Below, piece after piece: positions 33,370-45,469 of a stretch of DNA of 64,000 nucleotides. Within the stretch, counting starts at the first letter, position 1. Every line of letters begins with the position of its first letter. The stretch is from positions 175,780,736 through 175,844,735 of the forward strand of contig NC_080539.1 in NCBI RefSeq assembly GCF_028640845.1. Reading direction: 5' to 3'. The notes under the pieces were generated by a model. That model was given only the letters and a program-made list of their open reading frames with translations, did not search any database and had not been told where the DNA came from. This DNA is from Ahaetulla prasina. Lineage: Eukaryota; Chordata; Lepidosauria; Squamata; Colubridae. The position numbers were made by a program, and so were the translations under genes.

Positions 33370-35289
33370 GAAATTTAGACAGGAAAAATGGTTGTAGCAG
33401 GAGGGGAATTGGTAAAAGTTTAATCAACCACTAAGTGTCAGTTAGTTTAGAAAGTAGGTGGTACTAGATGGTTGCAAGAGGCATCTACTCTAAACAATAA
33501 ACATGATTAGAACTAATTCGTTTGCAAATGTCACCTGGTTAAAACTAATTTGTCCCCATATTTTCCTCAAAATTCTCCTTTTTAAGTTTTGTGCTGATAT
33601 TTCCTCAATATTCCCAGAATGCTCATGTATTGGATGAATATTGTTAAGGATTCCATATCTGCCTTTAGCAACCAGTATTTGATTCCATTATTTGATAATT
33701 TACTATAATTGACAGTTGACATGCAATGGTATTTCATATTTGACAGGATTAGATAGGCTCCTGTGTGACTGAACTTAGAATCACACAAACCTTGACAACT
33801 GACAGGTTCTGAGGTCTTATATTGATGCTTGCCAAAAACTGTGAGAAGATGCCAACGACCCAAAAACATGCAACTTTCCCTTTAAGATGCTCCTGAAGAT
33901 GATTCTGACTTTTGAATTCAGAACTTCACTTTCAGAATTTCAGTCTTAAAACTGCAAATGCTGCTGAAGTATTGACATTCATCAGCATTGATTAGAGTCT
34001 AATACCAAGAGCATGCAATAGTGGCTTTTGATAAATGCTTTAATCTAATGGGGGGGAGCTTAGTTGCAAAGCTAATGTAATATAAATGTCCCTGATGCCA
34101 CATTATTTTGATTATGGTTATGGTTATTATCCCTTGTACCTTATGTTAATGATTCTAGTCAACTGTGCAAGCAGATTAACATATGGAAAAAAGAGAAAGT
34201 CAGCAATGATGTTTTTGTAGAAGAAAATAAAAAAAGCGTACAGCCTCCCTTCCAGAAAAAAAATGTGTAAGCAGGTCCGCATTTGAAGAGTTGTCTGATA
34301 AAGTTTGAAATAAGATTATTTCAAAAAAGGAAAAGTCAAGCCATGTATGCATTTTGTCAGGGATTATAGGGAAGAAAAATGAATCGATTGCTCAAATCTT
34401 TGCTTTTAGTCAGCTTGCAGTAACACCTGCCAAGCACATACAAAGGTCTTTAGCCTTTCATGCACATCATAACTTTAGCCTAGATTTAAAGCAACGGGGA
34501 AGGCAATAGAGCAAAACTCCCCAGATGTTATACAGTCTGTGCCATTGTAAATTCAGGAGTACCAGCTTTCCTTCCAGATTTTAATGCACCAGATACAATA
34601 TGAAAATTCCAAGACATGCTGGTGTATTGAAATGCCTGACCATTTCAATATGAATTTTGGAACAGATGTATGGGGGAGGCAGTAAAGCTATGATAATAAG
34701 GAACATTTCCACATCATCTCACAAAACTACTAATCTGTACTGAGAACAAAAGCTACTCAGGAGGAAAAGGTGGTTTTCATTTATGGGTAGTCAACTCAGT
34801 GGTTGAGCACTCAGATTCATTTATTCACTTTCTGAATAACTGAAAATATTAGGCTTTTGCAGACAGAATGTGATGATGGGATAGGGGAAGGAGTGAAGAT
34901 CACCAGATACCCTAAGGTCTTAGTTGGTGACTCACTGGAATTTTCTCCCTTCCTTTTTAAATCAGCACTTAAATTTCTTACTGGGTTGTTTTTTAAAAAA
35001 AATTTCAAACAAATCATATGATGTTTTTAAATCAGAAAGGCAACTACTGTATGAGTTCCCTTCCCCCCCCCTTTTTTGATTGTCATTTTGCAATTTTAGT
35101 CACCCAGATGCTACTACTGCCTCTTTCACTGCCTGCTAATTTGGCTTTCCATCTGGCTCCAGCATTATTCTATTTTCTGATTAAGTAGTTATGGTAATCC
35201 TTCCAAAGTTTATAATGCTAAGCTTACAAATCTAAACAGAAGTAATGGACGTTGAACTCAGAAAGGTTATCCTTGAGCAAATCCCCAAG
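33370..35289. other. No gene recognised
   Basis: AT-rich DNA with short homopolymer runs (C run near 35065, A runs). No repeat family was recognised. Confidence 0.5.
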
Positions 35290-35314
35290 ATTAGGATTAG
35301 GATTAGGATTAGGG
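35290..35314 (+). repeat. Telomere-like (TTAGGA)n-TTAGGG
   Basis: Three TTAGGA units followed by TTAGGG. It is short and could be a chance microsatellite or a degenerate interstitial telomeric repeat. Confidence 0.6.
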
Positions 35315-35593
35315 TGTGCAGATATTACAATTCCTACATAATGGGGGTGAGGTGGGGAAGGAGAGAATGTGTATCCTAGGGACTGATTTGTTTATTTTGT
35401 CATTGTGAGAGGTTCCATAGATTTGATATTAGAAAATCAGTAAAAGCCTGGCCATTCTCCCAGGCCTTGGGAACAACATGTCTGTGAGGCATTATTAATT
35501 ATGGTTGCTTTGTAGTTGGTGTAGTGTTCTTCAAATTGGCTGTGACCTTCTTTCTAGGTATTATTTTCTTTTTATTCTTAATTCACTCAGAAT

Positions 35594-36141
35594 TGTCGAG
35601 GAGATGGGTAGTCTCAAAAATGTGTCTCATCCGATCTCACCACTGCCGGGGCCTTCTTATCTGCTTCTGAACACGGAATGTCCTAGTATGCCTCCCGGCC
35701 CCAGCCCTGGCTCCATGCCCAGACAGGCTGAAGAGGAGGAAGTATCTCCAGCCCCCAGCTCTGGCTCCATGCCCAGGCAAACGGAGCAACTAGACCCCTC
35801 CCCCTCCTCCACAGCATGTGAGCCTGAGGGAGGTCAATTGCCAACAGCTGCAGACTGGAGTGACCCACGTGTCAGAAGACTTGATAGACGGAGGCAACAG
35901 AAGGAAGGGAGGGGCAGGCCTGGATAAGTGCTGAGTCATGGAGCCACACCCCATGGCCTATATAAAGGACCTGCTTTCTGGCATTCTCTGAGTCAGGCAA
36001 AGTCTAAACATATCTTGCTGAAGTCACTTTCTGGTCTCCTGCCTGCTCTGAGGACTTTGCTAGGACTTTGGCAGAGCTGCAGAGGCACGCCTGATTCGGA
36101 TTTCCCTGACCCGGCCGTCAGCGGAGGAGTGGGACACGACA
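35594..36141 (+). repeat. Solo-LTR-like element
   Basis: A 548-bp segment bounded by TGTCG at the left and its inverted complement CGACA at the right. A TATA box TATATAAA lies at 35959-35966 and downstream sequence fits an R/U5 region. Inside, a roughly 65-bp unit (GGCTCCATGCCCAGACAGGC and its near-copy with AGGCAAAC) is tandemly duplicated at 35700-35790. No target duplication is evident, and no internal retroviral or gypsy genes flank it. The 140-codon frame at 35505-35927 lies mostly inside and is probably fortuitous. Confidence 0.55.
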
Positions 36142-36519
36142 TCTAAAATAATAAAACATTAAAAAAATAAACTATAAAATAAAATAAAAATCTTTGCCAA
36201 GAAAATATCAGTATGCTTTCTTCTCCTATTTGAAGTTGTCCGCATGGAAAAACATTAATACTAAATGTAAAAGATGACGGCCACATTGCCATTGTATGCT
36301 GACTGCTTTCTTGACATTTATTTCTTTAGTTGATCAGTTGATTGATATGCCGTCTTTAATTTTCTATAACTCCAATTGGTGTCTATAATGTTTCCACCTC
36401 CTATTTTCCCCACAACAACAATAAACTATTACGATTAACAGAACCCTACAGCAATCACTATAATGGAAGGCAGAAAATGCCTTTTTAATAGCAATTTTCC
36501 ACAGCTACAGAAACTAGGA

Positions 36520-36740
36520 CAGAAAATAACAGGTTTAAATTGCAGCTACCTAACACTCATTTAAATATAAGGAAAAACTTCCCAGTGATAAAATCTTCAC
36601 TACAACAAAACAGTATTTTTGTGGAGATTGTGAGTTCACTACCCTGGATGGATTTCTTTTTAGAATGGTGGGAAGGCTGGATAGCAGAGTCTCATGGATT
36701 ATAGAAGATAGAGAGAAGGGCCTTGAAACACAAGAGGAAG
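36520..36740 (+). mobile_element. CR1-like LINE 3' region fragment
   Basis: AGGAAAAACTTCCCAGTGAT and the downstream GGATGGATTTCTTTTTAGAA segment resemble the end of CR1 ORF2 and its 3' UTR. Old and gapped; recognised by recall only. Confidence 0.45.
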
Positions 36741-37015
36741 AGCTGCTAGCGAATGGCTTCAGCCTGATCCAAGGATATAACATGGGGTAAACGCTTCAGG
36801 AAAGCCCCTGCCGAATTTTCATGAAGATAAAGGGAAGGAGTGGAAAAAGAACATGTCAGGTCAAGCCCACAGTCAAGACAGCACGATCCAATCAAGCTTA
36901 ATCCTTTATTTGCTTTCTCTTACTGGACAGAATCTTGCCAAACTAAAGCTATAACTTTCTTATTTACTAGATACATCTTGACAATTTTTAGAGGGTGGCT
37001 ACCCTGAACCCTAAA

Positions 37016-37368
37016 AGGGATGCAGTGGCTCAGTGGCTAAGACACTGAGCTTGTAGATCGAAAGGTCGGCAATTCAGCAGTTCAAATCCCTAATGCCATG
37101 TAACGAGGTGAGCTCCTGTTACTTGTCCCAGCTTCTGCCAACCTAGCAGTTTGAAATCACGTAAAGAATGCAAGTAGAAAAATAGAGACCACCTTTGGTG
37201 GTAAGGTAACAGCGTTCTGTGCGCCTTTGGCATTGAGTCATGCCGGCCACATGATCACGGAGATGTCTTTGGACAGCGCTGGCTCTTCGGCTTTGAAACA
37301 GAGATGAGCACCCGCTCCCTAGAGTCAGGAACGACCAGCACATATGTGCGAGGGGAACCTTTACCTTT
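37016..37368 (+). mobile_element. Sauria-type SINE
   Basis: tRNA-like head with A box TGGCTCAGTGGC and B box CAGTTCAAATCCC (about 37077-37089). The body has GGTGAGCTCCTGTTACTTGT and GACAGCGCTGGCTCTTCGGC, and the 3' end is GAGGGGAACCTTTACCTTTA. It matches 53591-53943 along its length. A 12-bp direct repeat taccctgaaccc (37000-37011 and 37368-37379) fits a target duplication. Sauria SINEs share their tail with BovB LINEs, so BovB is the likely source of its mobility (family knowledge). Confidence 0.8.
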
Positions 37369-37544
37369 ACCCTGAACCCCGAACCCCTTACCCCATCCCC
37401 TCCAGCTCAGGACTGTGCAGTCTCTTCAATCAGGCATCTGTCTGGGAAAACTCTGTGTTGCCAAAAGGATGCCCCAGTGCTCCTGCAGGTGCACATTTGA
37501 GCCAGCAGGATTTTGTTACTATAGCTCTGATATTACAAGTAGTA

Positions 37545-37690
37545 CTGATCTGCATGCATTGGTTTCCTAATCTGGGTTGTCTTGAAGAGGCTGACATGGA
37601 TGCTTTAACCGGTTTTCCTTCAGGTTGCAGAGAATTGGAGTAGACGATCCGTATAATCCCTTCTAACTCTGTAATCTATAATCCTATGTT
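37545..37690 (+). mobile_element. CR1 3' terminus
   Basis: TTGGAGTAGACGATCC followed by CCCTTCTAACTCTGTAATC and a TATAATCCTATG-like end resembles the conserved CR1 3' end with its short repeat. It may belong to the same insertion as 36520-36740, split by the SINE. Confidence 0.5.
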
Positions 37691-37699
37691 TCTATATAA

Positions 37700-38424
37700 C
37701 ACAGACATCTTTCCTCTGGCTGCAGTTATTCTTGGATAAAAGCTGGGTGTTCACAGTGTATCATACACAGATAGTCTCAAGTCTGATTTATTTCAGGTTG
37801 CTAATTTGTGTTCCTTTGGTATTGGCTCAGAAATTGCAACAAGTGCCCGGATAGATTGTAAAATAACATTGAATGATCTTTACTTATATGATGTATCTGC
37901 TCCATCTATCATAGTGGTATCTGAGTAGTATACCATTACTAAGAACTAAGAATTTACAAAATAACAGCAACCACAATAATAGCAATACTCATAATAATCA
38001 AAGATTCAAGTTAAGATTTATGTTAATTGGTGCTCATTAATCACCAAGGGCTTAATGGATTAGCCACATTTTTACTAATTTTCAAAAGGCCATGATGGGG
38101 GTGGGGAGCCACTGTTGGGTTTTTTTTGGGGGGGTGTCAAATGGTTAAAAATGAAAGGTGCTACTTTTGTTGTGGTTTAAGAGCATTCAGTCAAACTCGT
38201 AAAGGAGTTCAAGGGGGCAATGATGACAAATAGCTTTGGATCTGGGAGCTGAATGAAATCCTGTTTTCCTTTGTACCTTGCTGGATCTTATTGGGCACAA
38301 TCTTATTGGGATGGGCAATAATTTCTTCTATGGCAATCTTAAATAAGATATTCTTGAAAGAAGCACCCCAAATATGGATTTCCTTCTCTGTGAATATAAC
38401 AAATAAATAAATGAGCAGTAGGTG
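37700..38424. other. No gene recognised
   Basis: AT-rich DNA with G runs near 38095-38140. Confidence 0.45.
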
Positions 38425-38432
38425 GTCTATTA

Positions 38433-38565
38433 CAGTAGCCCCCAGTCTTTTGGGCGCCAGGGACTAGTTCTGTGGAGAGAAGTTTTTCGGTGGACTGGAG
38501 GGAGTGTGGTTTCGCAAGATATCTGCATCCCATGGATGGGCCTTCTCTTGGGTTAGGGACCCCTG
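38433..38565. mobile_element. hAT-type MITE, outer element of a nested pair
   Basis: Left end CAGTAGCCCCCAGTC; right end GTTAGGGACCCCTG. The 8-bp duplication gtctatta lies at 38425-38432. Its partner is found only after the inserted second element, at 38840-38847, because that element landed across the right end. Confidence 0.8.
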
Positions 38566-38568
38566 GTC

Positions 38569-38834
38569 CAGTGGTGAGTTTCAAATTTTTTTACTACCAG
38601 TTCTGTGGGCATGGCTTGGTGGGCGTGGTATGGCTTGTGGGTGTGGCTTGGTGAGCATAGCAGGGGAAGGATACTGTAAAATCCCCATTTCCTCCTGAGC
38701 AGCTGGGACTCGGGAGGCAGAGAATAGATGGGGGTGGGGCCAGTCAGAATTCTTACTACCGGTTCTCCGAACTACTCAAAATTTCCGCTACAAGTTCTCC
38801 AGAACCGGTCAGAACCTGCTGAAACCCACTTCTG
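38569..38834. mobile_element. hAT-type MITE, inserted element (CAGTGGTGRGTTTCA family)
   Basis: Left end CAGTGGTGAGTTTCA; right end TGAAACCCACTTCTG. The perfect 8-bp duplication ccctggtc lies at 38561-38568 and 38835-38842. The interior holds repeated GGGCGTGG-like boxes and a CTACCGGTTCTCCGAACTAC block. A second copy is at 56425-56738. No coding capacity. Confidence 0.9.
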
Positions 38835-38849
38835 CCCTGGTCTATTATC

Positions 38850-41557
38850 AAGGTTTCCATTATCATATATGGTTTATACTTAAAAGACCCTCATTAATTT
38901 TTGGGATTAAGTCTTCTGGAATGGAATTCAGAAAGCCCTACAGGTTCCTCATGTTGCATCTAATGTTGACTTCTGCTTACCATTGTGATAAAAAAAAACT
39001 GTAGGCATCAGCTGTATTTGTATTATGTTCTTAAGTCTTGTTATAGCTCTATGGTATACAGGACTCGTTATACAATTCTGATGAATAACTTCATTGAATT
39101 TACAATCGGGAAACCATAAATGTCTGGCCTAATTGGTGTTTGGCTGTTGATGTTTACACAATGACACAGTTCTTCATCTGGGGAGTTATTGAAATTTCAC
39201 TCCTGTTTATGTCTCACTGGGAATAAAGAAATCACTTATTTTGCTTCTTATTGTTGTGACTCTGTTGTAGGAATTCTACTATGTTGGCTCAAATTGCCGA
39301 ATGAAACTCCATCTCCTGCTCCACCTAGATTTTTCTTGGCTACCTTCCAGCTCAATATACTGACCAGGCTCAAATTTGTTCCGCAAAGAAAATAAGAAGA
39401 AAGCAGACTTGAAAGGTGATTCTTCTCACGTATAGCTTGATTAGCTATCCAACAGTCTGCCTCTGGAGGTGTGATTTACAGAAGCTTCCCTCTCACTTTT
39501 TTCTCTCTAAGACAGGGGTGCAACGTGTCTCCTTTTCAGAACGATTGGAAGAAATTTATAGAATGTCACATAACTTGTTCTCATATTAGCAAACAAATAG
39601 GCCAATGTAGAATGTGTGTAGGCACAGACTTCAACAAATGTACGAAAAGACCAAAAGGTTTGGAAGAGAGATGCGTGTTGTGCTTAAATGGAGAAAATTG
39701 AAATGTGTGATCAGCTGCACAGTGGTTTTTGCAACTGGCCAATTAGGTATTTTAAAAAATATTTTGCTTTTTTTTTTTTACCTTTGCTATAATATTTGAT
39801 AAAAAAAAATAGGGCAGATTTGCAATGTCTTCAGAAAGATAAGAAACTATACATGTTTGCCAGGATGCAAAGTTTTTGTATTTTTTGTATCCTAGTGGTC
39901 ATGGAGGAATGTATGTGAATATTCTGCTTTTCATTGCAGAACCATTGATGAAATAGGATATCATATTGCTGAAATGTTTCAAGGTCAATATCAAAGGTCT
40001 ACAGATTAGCTGAACTGAACGCCATTTTTTCCAATGTAGAAACTGTTTAGAATTCCCATGCTTAAAATGATTCCATTTTGCTTTTGCATATATATATATT
40101 TTGCCCTTGTGGGAACAAGTGGTTCTCCAGATGTGGCTGAACTATAAAATCTTGCCATTGGCCAGAGATAGAATTCTGGAAGGCCACTTCTCTTTTGTAA
40201 TTAAAGGTCCAAAATAGGAAGCTCCTACATTCCTTTTAATTATCCTAGCCTTATTTATTTTTCTTTCCTTAGTGAACGCTCATTTCTCTTCCATAACATT
40301 GTGTCATTCAGCTATGTACGTTTTTATCAGTGTGTGTGCACATGGTACAAAGGGGAAGCAATTGGCTCCATCCTCAAACGTTTATTTTTGCTGTGCATCC
40401 AGCAAAAACATGATGTAAGGATGTGGGTTTATTACAGGCCTGTGAGATTACCGTGAGGATTGAGAATCATTATGTTGAAACAATATTTAGCAGTGGGTGT
40501 TCACAGATCTCCAGGTCAAATTTATTTCCAACCCCCTTCAGAAGAGAATTGAATTGAGGAGCCTGCTTCTGTATGTAGCTGAACTAGAAAACTGGATGAC
40601 ATGGGCACTCTTTTTTGTACCCAGTCTTCCTAGGTAAAAGTCAGTTATTGTCTCACTCTATCATATCCATGTGGCAATGATTTTTGCCCATGTGCTGCAG
40701 CCATGTGCAAAAGCACCACAGAGAAAAGCAGCTAATATAGGTGAAGGCTTTTCAATCTCTTTCTTTGCCAAATTAACAAGATATTAGCAGCTTTGTAGCA
40801 AATACTAAGTGTTCATTAAAATATGTTGCATGAATAAATGTTGCATGAATATAATGTTCTGGGGACACAACAATATGAGAAAAAACTGGCTTAAGCCTAT
40901 GAAAAACCTTCCTTTCCTTCTTCAAAGGACATGGAAGAGAAATTGCAAACATAAAACCACATGGCTAATTGCATTGGCACTCTTGTTATCGCACAAATGC
41001 AGTAGGGTGTTAGACTGGGAAGAGGAGGCAGGGTATTAATTGATGGATTACTAGGGTGGGTGTGTTAATCCAACATGTCTTGTTAAATCAAATTTGTTAA
41101 TTTCCTTTATAAGAAGGTGGGGGGTGGGGGAAGGAGCAAATGGGAAGGTGAATTCTTCTTGTTAAACATTTACCAAATGCTGGGCTGTTTGAACCCTGGG
41201 GAGAAGTAAAGACATTCATTCCCCATTTAAGGTTGGGAGCATTTGGTCTTCTCAGCGGGGCTTTCATTGTGGGCTGGAGCTCAATGTTTTTTCTGTACTT
41301 AGCAATGCTACCAGCTTTCATCATTAGATTCAAGGGACCACTGACTTATTAGAGCAGGACAATAGCCCACAGTTATAACTGAAGCTTTAGCAGACATCTG
41401 CACTATACTCTATCCTGTTATGGCACTGCAGGTTTTTAAAGAAAAAAATTACAATAAAATGAAACAGAATAAAAATCTTACTCCAGAAATGTCATTCTGA
41501 AGTCGGGTGGGGGAAAATGCACTAATTGAATGGTTATAACTAAGAGGCTGATCAATG
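38850..41557. other. No gene recognised
   Basis: About 2.7 kb of AT-rich sequence without recognised genes or repeat families. Short frames at 39189-39799 and 40809-41333 have no known domain. Confidence 0.5.
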
Positions 41558-41616
41558 TTCATTCATTCATTCATTCATTCATTCATTCATTCATTCATTC
41601 ATTCATTCATTCATTC
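41558..41616 (+). repeat. (ATTC)n microsatellite
   Basis: About 15 uninterrupted TTCA/ATTC units. Confidence 0.95.
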
Positions 41617-41619
41617 AGC

Positions 41620-42362
41620 ATCTCACCTTTCCTTCAGAAGCTGAAAAAAGTCACCATACATCTTTTTATTTGTTTGTTTATTTATGATTGCATTTATGTC
41701 CTTTTTTTCTCCTACAGCTCAAGGTGTTATATCCTAATTTTCCTCTACAGTAACATTCCTGTGAAGTGGGTTGAGCAGAGTGGCAATGACTAGGTCAAAG
41801 TTACCCAGTGAATTTCCATAATTGAGGAAGGCGGGTAACCACTATACCACACAAATATCTAGGGTTGTACGAACACAGAAATAGTAGACACAATCAGCTG
41901 CATTGGAGAACAACTCCCAAAGGTTTCAGTGTGTGTTTTCATATCACATGATCTTCATGTTAGTGTATCTCATCAAAGCAAGATGTAGTGATAACCGTTG
42001 AGCTAGATGGCTTTAAAGGAGATACAGAGTAAATGTTGAATAGTGGATCTGTCTGTCAGGTCTGTTTAGTGCACATCTTCACAGACTCAGAAGCAGTGGG
42101 TTCTCTACATGTGAAAATGGAAGGCTGAATTAGATGGCTCTTTCATCTGATTAGTAGTGCCCTGTTTCTATTGGTATATTCTAGCTTCATGCTTCTCAGT
42201 AGATAAAGCAATAGTACTAAAGTAAATTTGGACAGTAGCCCACTTTCAGGTGTCCTACCCTTCTAGTAATTTTTTTTAAATAGTCAAATTTCTACTCTTT
42301 TTACTATTTAAAAAAGACAGCCAATTTTTTTTATCTGATCATTTTTATTCTCTAGGTTATGA
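41620..42362. other. No gene recognised
   Basis: No recognised feature before the BovB 3' end. Confidence 0.45.
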
Positions 42363-43640
42363 TGATTGTTGTTGTTAGTTGCGAAGTCATGTCCGACCCA
42401 TCGCGACCCCATGGACAACGTTCCTCCAGGCCTTCCTGTCCTCTACCATCCTCTAGACTCCATTTAAACTCATGCCTACTGCTTCAGTGACTCCATCCAG
42501 CCACCTCGTTCTCTGTCGTCCTCTTCTTCTTTTGCCCTCAATCTTTCCCAGCATTAGGCTCTTCTCCAGTGAGTCCTTCTTTCTCATTAGGTGGCCAAAG
42601 TATTTCAGTTTCATCTTCAGGATCTGGCCTTCTAAAGAGCAGTCAGGGTTGATCTCCTCTAGAACTGACTTGTTTGTTCGCCTTGTAGTCCAAGGGACTC
42701 ACAGGAATCTTCTCCAGCACCAGAGTTCAAAGGTCTCAATTCTTTGGCACTCAGCCTTTCTTATGGTCCAACCTTCACAGCCATACATTGCAACTGGGAA
42801 AACCATAGCCTTGACTATACGCACTTTGGTTGGCAGGGTAATGTCTCTGCTTTTTAGTACGCTGTCTAGATTTGCCATAGCTTTCCTCCCTAGGAGCAAG
42901 CGTCTTTTAATTTCTTGGCTGCAGTCCCCATCTGCGGTGATCTTGGAGCCCAGGAAAATAAAATCTGTCACTACCTCCGTTTCTTCACCATCTATCTGCC
43001 AGGAATTGAGAGGGCTGGATGCCATGATTTTAGTTTTCTTAATGTTGAGTTTCAAGCCAACTTTTGCACGCTCCTCCTTCATCTGCATCAAGAGGTTCTT
43101 TAGTTCCTCTTCGCTTTCTGCCATTAGAGTGGTATCATCAGCATATCTGAGGTTGTTGATATTTCTTCCGGCAATCTTAATTCCAATCTTTGATTCATCT
43201 AGCCCCATCTTTCTCATGATGTGTTCTGCATATAAGTTAAATAGGCAGGGTGATAGTATACAGCCTTGCCTGACTCCTTTCCCAATTTTGAACCAATCAG
43301 TGGTTTCGTGTCCAGTTCTCACTGTTGCTTCTTGATCCACATACAGGTTTCTCAAGAGACAAATAAGATGGTCTGGTACTCCCATCTCTTTAAGAACTTG
43401 CCACAATTTGTTGTGATCCACACAATCAAAGGCTTTAGCATAGTCGATGAAGCAGAAGTAGATGTTTTTCTGGAACTCCCTAGCTTTCTCCATGATCCAG
43501 CGTATGTTGGCACTTTGATCTCTAGTTCCTCTGCCTCTTCAAAATCCTGCCTGTACTTCTGGTAGTTCTCGATCCACATACTGCTGGAGCATAGCTTGTA
43601 GGATTTTAAGCATAACCTTATGATGATTAGCTTATTAGTT
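42363..43640 (-). mobile_element. BovB LINE (RTE clade), 5'-truncated
   Basis: The minus strand covers the end of the RT core, the RT C-terminal part and the 3' terminus. On the plus strand the element starts with GATTGTTGTTGTTAGTTGCG, then the conserved CATGTCCGACCCATCGCGAC end. BovB is known from squamates and ruminants and is a standard case of horizontal transfer; it also supplies the tail of Sauria SINEs. Endonuclease and the first RT blocks are missing beyond about 43640. Confidence 0.92.
42450..43636 (-). pseudogene. BovB reverse transcriptase, three nonsense changes
   Basis: One frame runs the whole length, interrupted by three stops. TGA at 43539-43541 and TGA at 42699-42701 both lie where relatives have arginine CGA, and TAG near 42451-42456 lies where tryptophan is expected. 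From the ATG at 43493, motif A (FCFIDYAKAFDCVD, residues 13-26), RQGCILSP (75-82) and YADD (117-120) all keep their aspartates. Downstream are LKLNIKKTKIMAS and FIFLGSKITADGDCS, then a WLDG segment near the end. No frameshift was found, so decay is by point change only. Confidence 0.9.
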
Positions 43641-43644
43641 TTTT

Positions 43645-45160
43645 GCTTCTTAAATACTTTTGCTTCTTAAGCACTTCCTTGTATACTTTTATTATGTTGT
43701 TCTCAAACATGATACCTTTGAGGGGACAGGCAGTAGGTAAAAAAAGATCGACCAGAACAACTATTATAATATTACTGATACAACTAATAATAATAAATTA
43801 ATGGATTATTCAATCTATTATTATATCTGAAAATGATTTTATGGCACTATAAAACAGATTAGCTGGTGGTCTGAGTGTATATTTTACCTGAATGGTGTCA
43901 GACATTTGGACATTTTCTGAAATTTATAGTAACACATTTTACCATGTAAGATCTAAATTCTTCTCCCCATTGCTAACATGCAAATTCCAGGCCTTTGTCA
44001 GATGTGAGAAGCACAGATCAAAGTGAAGCTTCATGTTAAGTGAAAAAAAAGAAAAGAAATATACATATAAGATAACATCTCTAGCTTGTGCAGATTGGCA
44101 GAGCTGCGCAATTTTTTTTTCTCCAGCTCTGCTATAAAGCCTTTCCCAAGACATTAGCATCCACTGGATTGGAATGTGCATATCTAAGAAACCCAGCAGT
44201 ATCTTTGGACATGCAGGGGGAGACATCTTGAAACTTCTAAGGCTGCAACTCAATGCACATTGACCTTAAATCATGGTCCAATGAACACAGTCTGTGCTAT
44301 TTAAAGAAAAGTATCATGAAGGAACTTCAATGAATAAATAAAATGTCTTTTCCTCTCACCCTATTGATATGTATTAAAAAAAAAGGAAAGTTCTGAGAAG
44401 TTAGAAGGTTTAAGTTAGGGGAAAGTAATCTTGTACCTGGACTTCAGTTCTCCTCATCTCCAGCTATTATGACCAATGCAAAGGATTGTGGGAGTTGCAC
44501 TCCGAAACATATGGAAAGCATCAGATTGCTTACTCCTAGTATGGAGCAAAAGAGGAGGGGGGATAAGGAAATGACTGCTTTTTGTATTTGGCTGCATCCC
44601 AGGTTTATGATTTCAAACAGCAATTGTTGTTTTAAGTCTATTGATCGTTGAAAATCCAAATAACAGGACAATACTAAATATACCTTTACTATGGTTACCC
44701 TCATTGGATATAACTTATTTCTGAGTAGACAATCATATGTTTATATGGATAATCTAAGTTAATATTGAACAAAAACTTCCCTGTATTAGGGGAACTAATG
44801 CAGGCAAATGCAGTCCTACAGAAATAAATGCAATTGTATTGATTCTACAACCCAGTTCTGCGTAGTTTGCTGATTTAAGTCTATTCAAACAGATGGATCC
44901 AAGCATAGTAATTTTGTCATTGAATCGCAGCCTTATTCTTCTCCTTCCATGCAGTCATTTCTCTGCCCAACCCCCATTTGTAAGTATGCCTGCATCTGTC
45001 CAGGAGTTTCGCTTTCTCCCACAAGACTTCCACAGAACAAGCTAGCTTGCACATCTCATCAATTTCTCATTAGTGCTGACCTCATGGACGTCTGTCAGTG
45101 TCACTTGCTTGGAAGTATGCAGATTTTGAAACTTTGGGCACTGAAGAAGTTAACTGGAAA
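43645..45160. other. No gene recognised
   Basis: AT-rich DNA; short frames at 43939-44704 lack domains. Confidence 0.5.
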
Positions 45161-45204
45161 TTCTGCATCTCCTTTCATCTTCTTCCAACTCTGTTATTCT
45201 GATA

Positions 45205-45275
45205 TTCAGCCTGTTCAAAGACCTTGAAGGTCTTCTAGTTCAACCCCCTGCCCAAGCTGTCTGCTACAATGCTAT
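45205..45275 (-). mobile_element. CR1 3' end fragment
   Basis: GACCTTGAAGGTCTTCTAGT followed by TCAACCCCCTGCCC is the reverse complement of the common squamate CR1 3' terminus. Confidence 0.5.
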
Positions 45276-45450
45276 AAATGGAGCTACCATTGAAGACTAT
45301 GTGAGCTGCTAGTAGAGAGTTGTTGTTTTTTAAAAAATATTTTATACTGCTGGGTTGTTAATGCGTGTTGGAACTACTCCAGTTCTTCCAGGAGATACAC
45401 TTCTGTTCAAAACCAATGTTTTAAATAAATAAGCTCAATTGTTTGTAGGA

Positions 45451-45462
45451 CCCCCCCCCCCC
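45451..45462 (+). repeat. Poly-C run
   Basis: Twelve C residues; prone to length error in sequencing. Confidence 0.9.
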
Positions 45463-45469
45463 AATCACT

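Noticed and set aside
35505..35927. 140-codon Pro/Ser-rich frame as a host gene
   Set aside because: Most of it lies inside the LTR-like element and contains that element's tandem duplication; no known domain.
37041..37100. tRNA gene in the Sauria SINE head
   Set aside because: The A and B boxes belong to a SINE; there is no complete cloverleaf and a SINE body follows.
42472..43335. 287-codon plus-strand frame
   Set aside because: It is the complement of the BovB reverse transcriptase on the minus strand and has no domain of its own.
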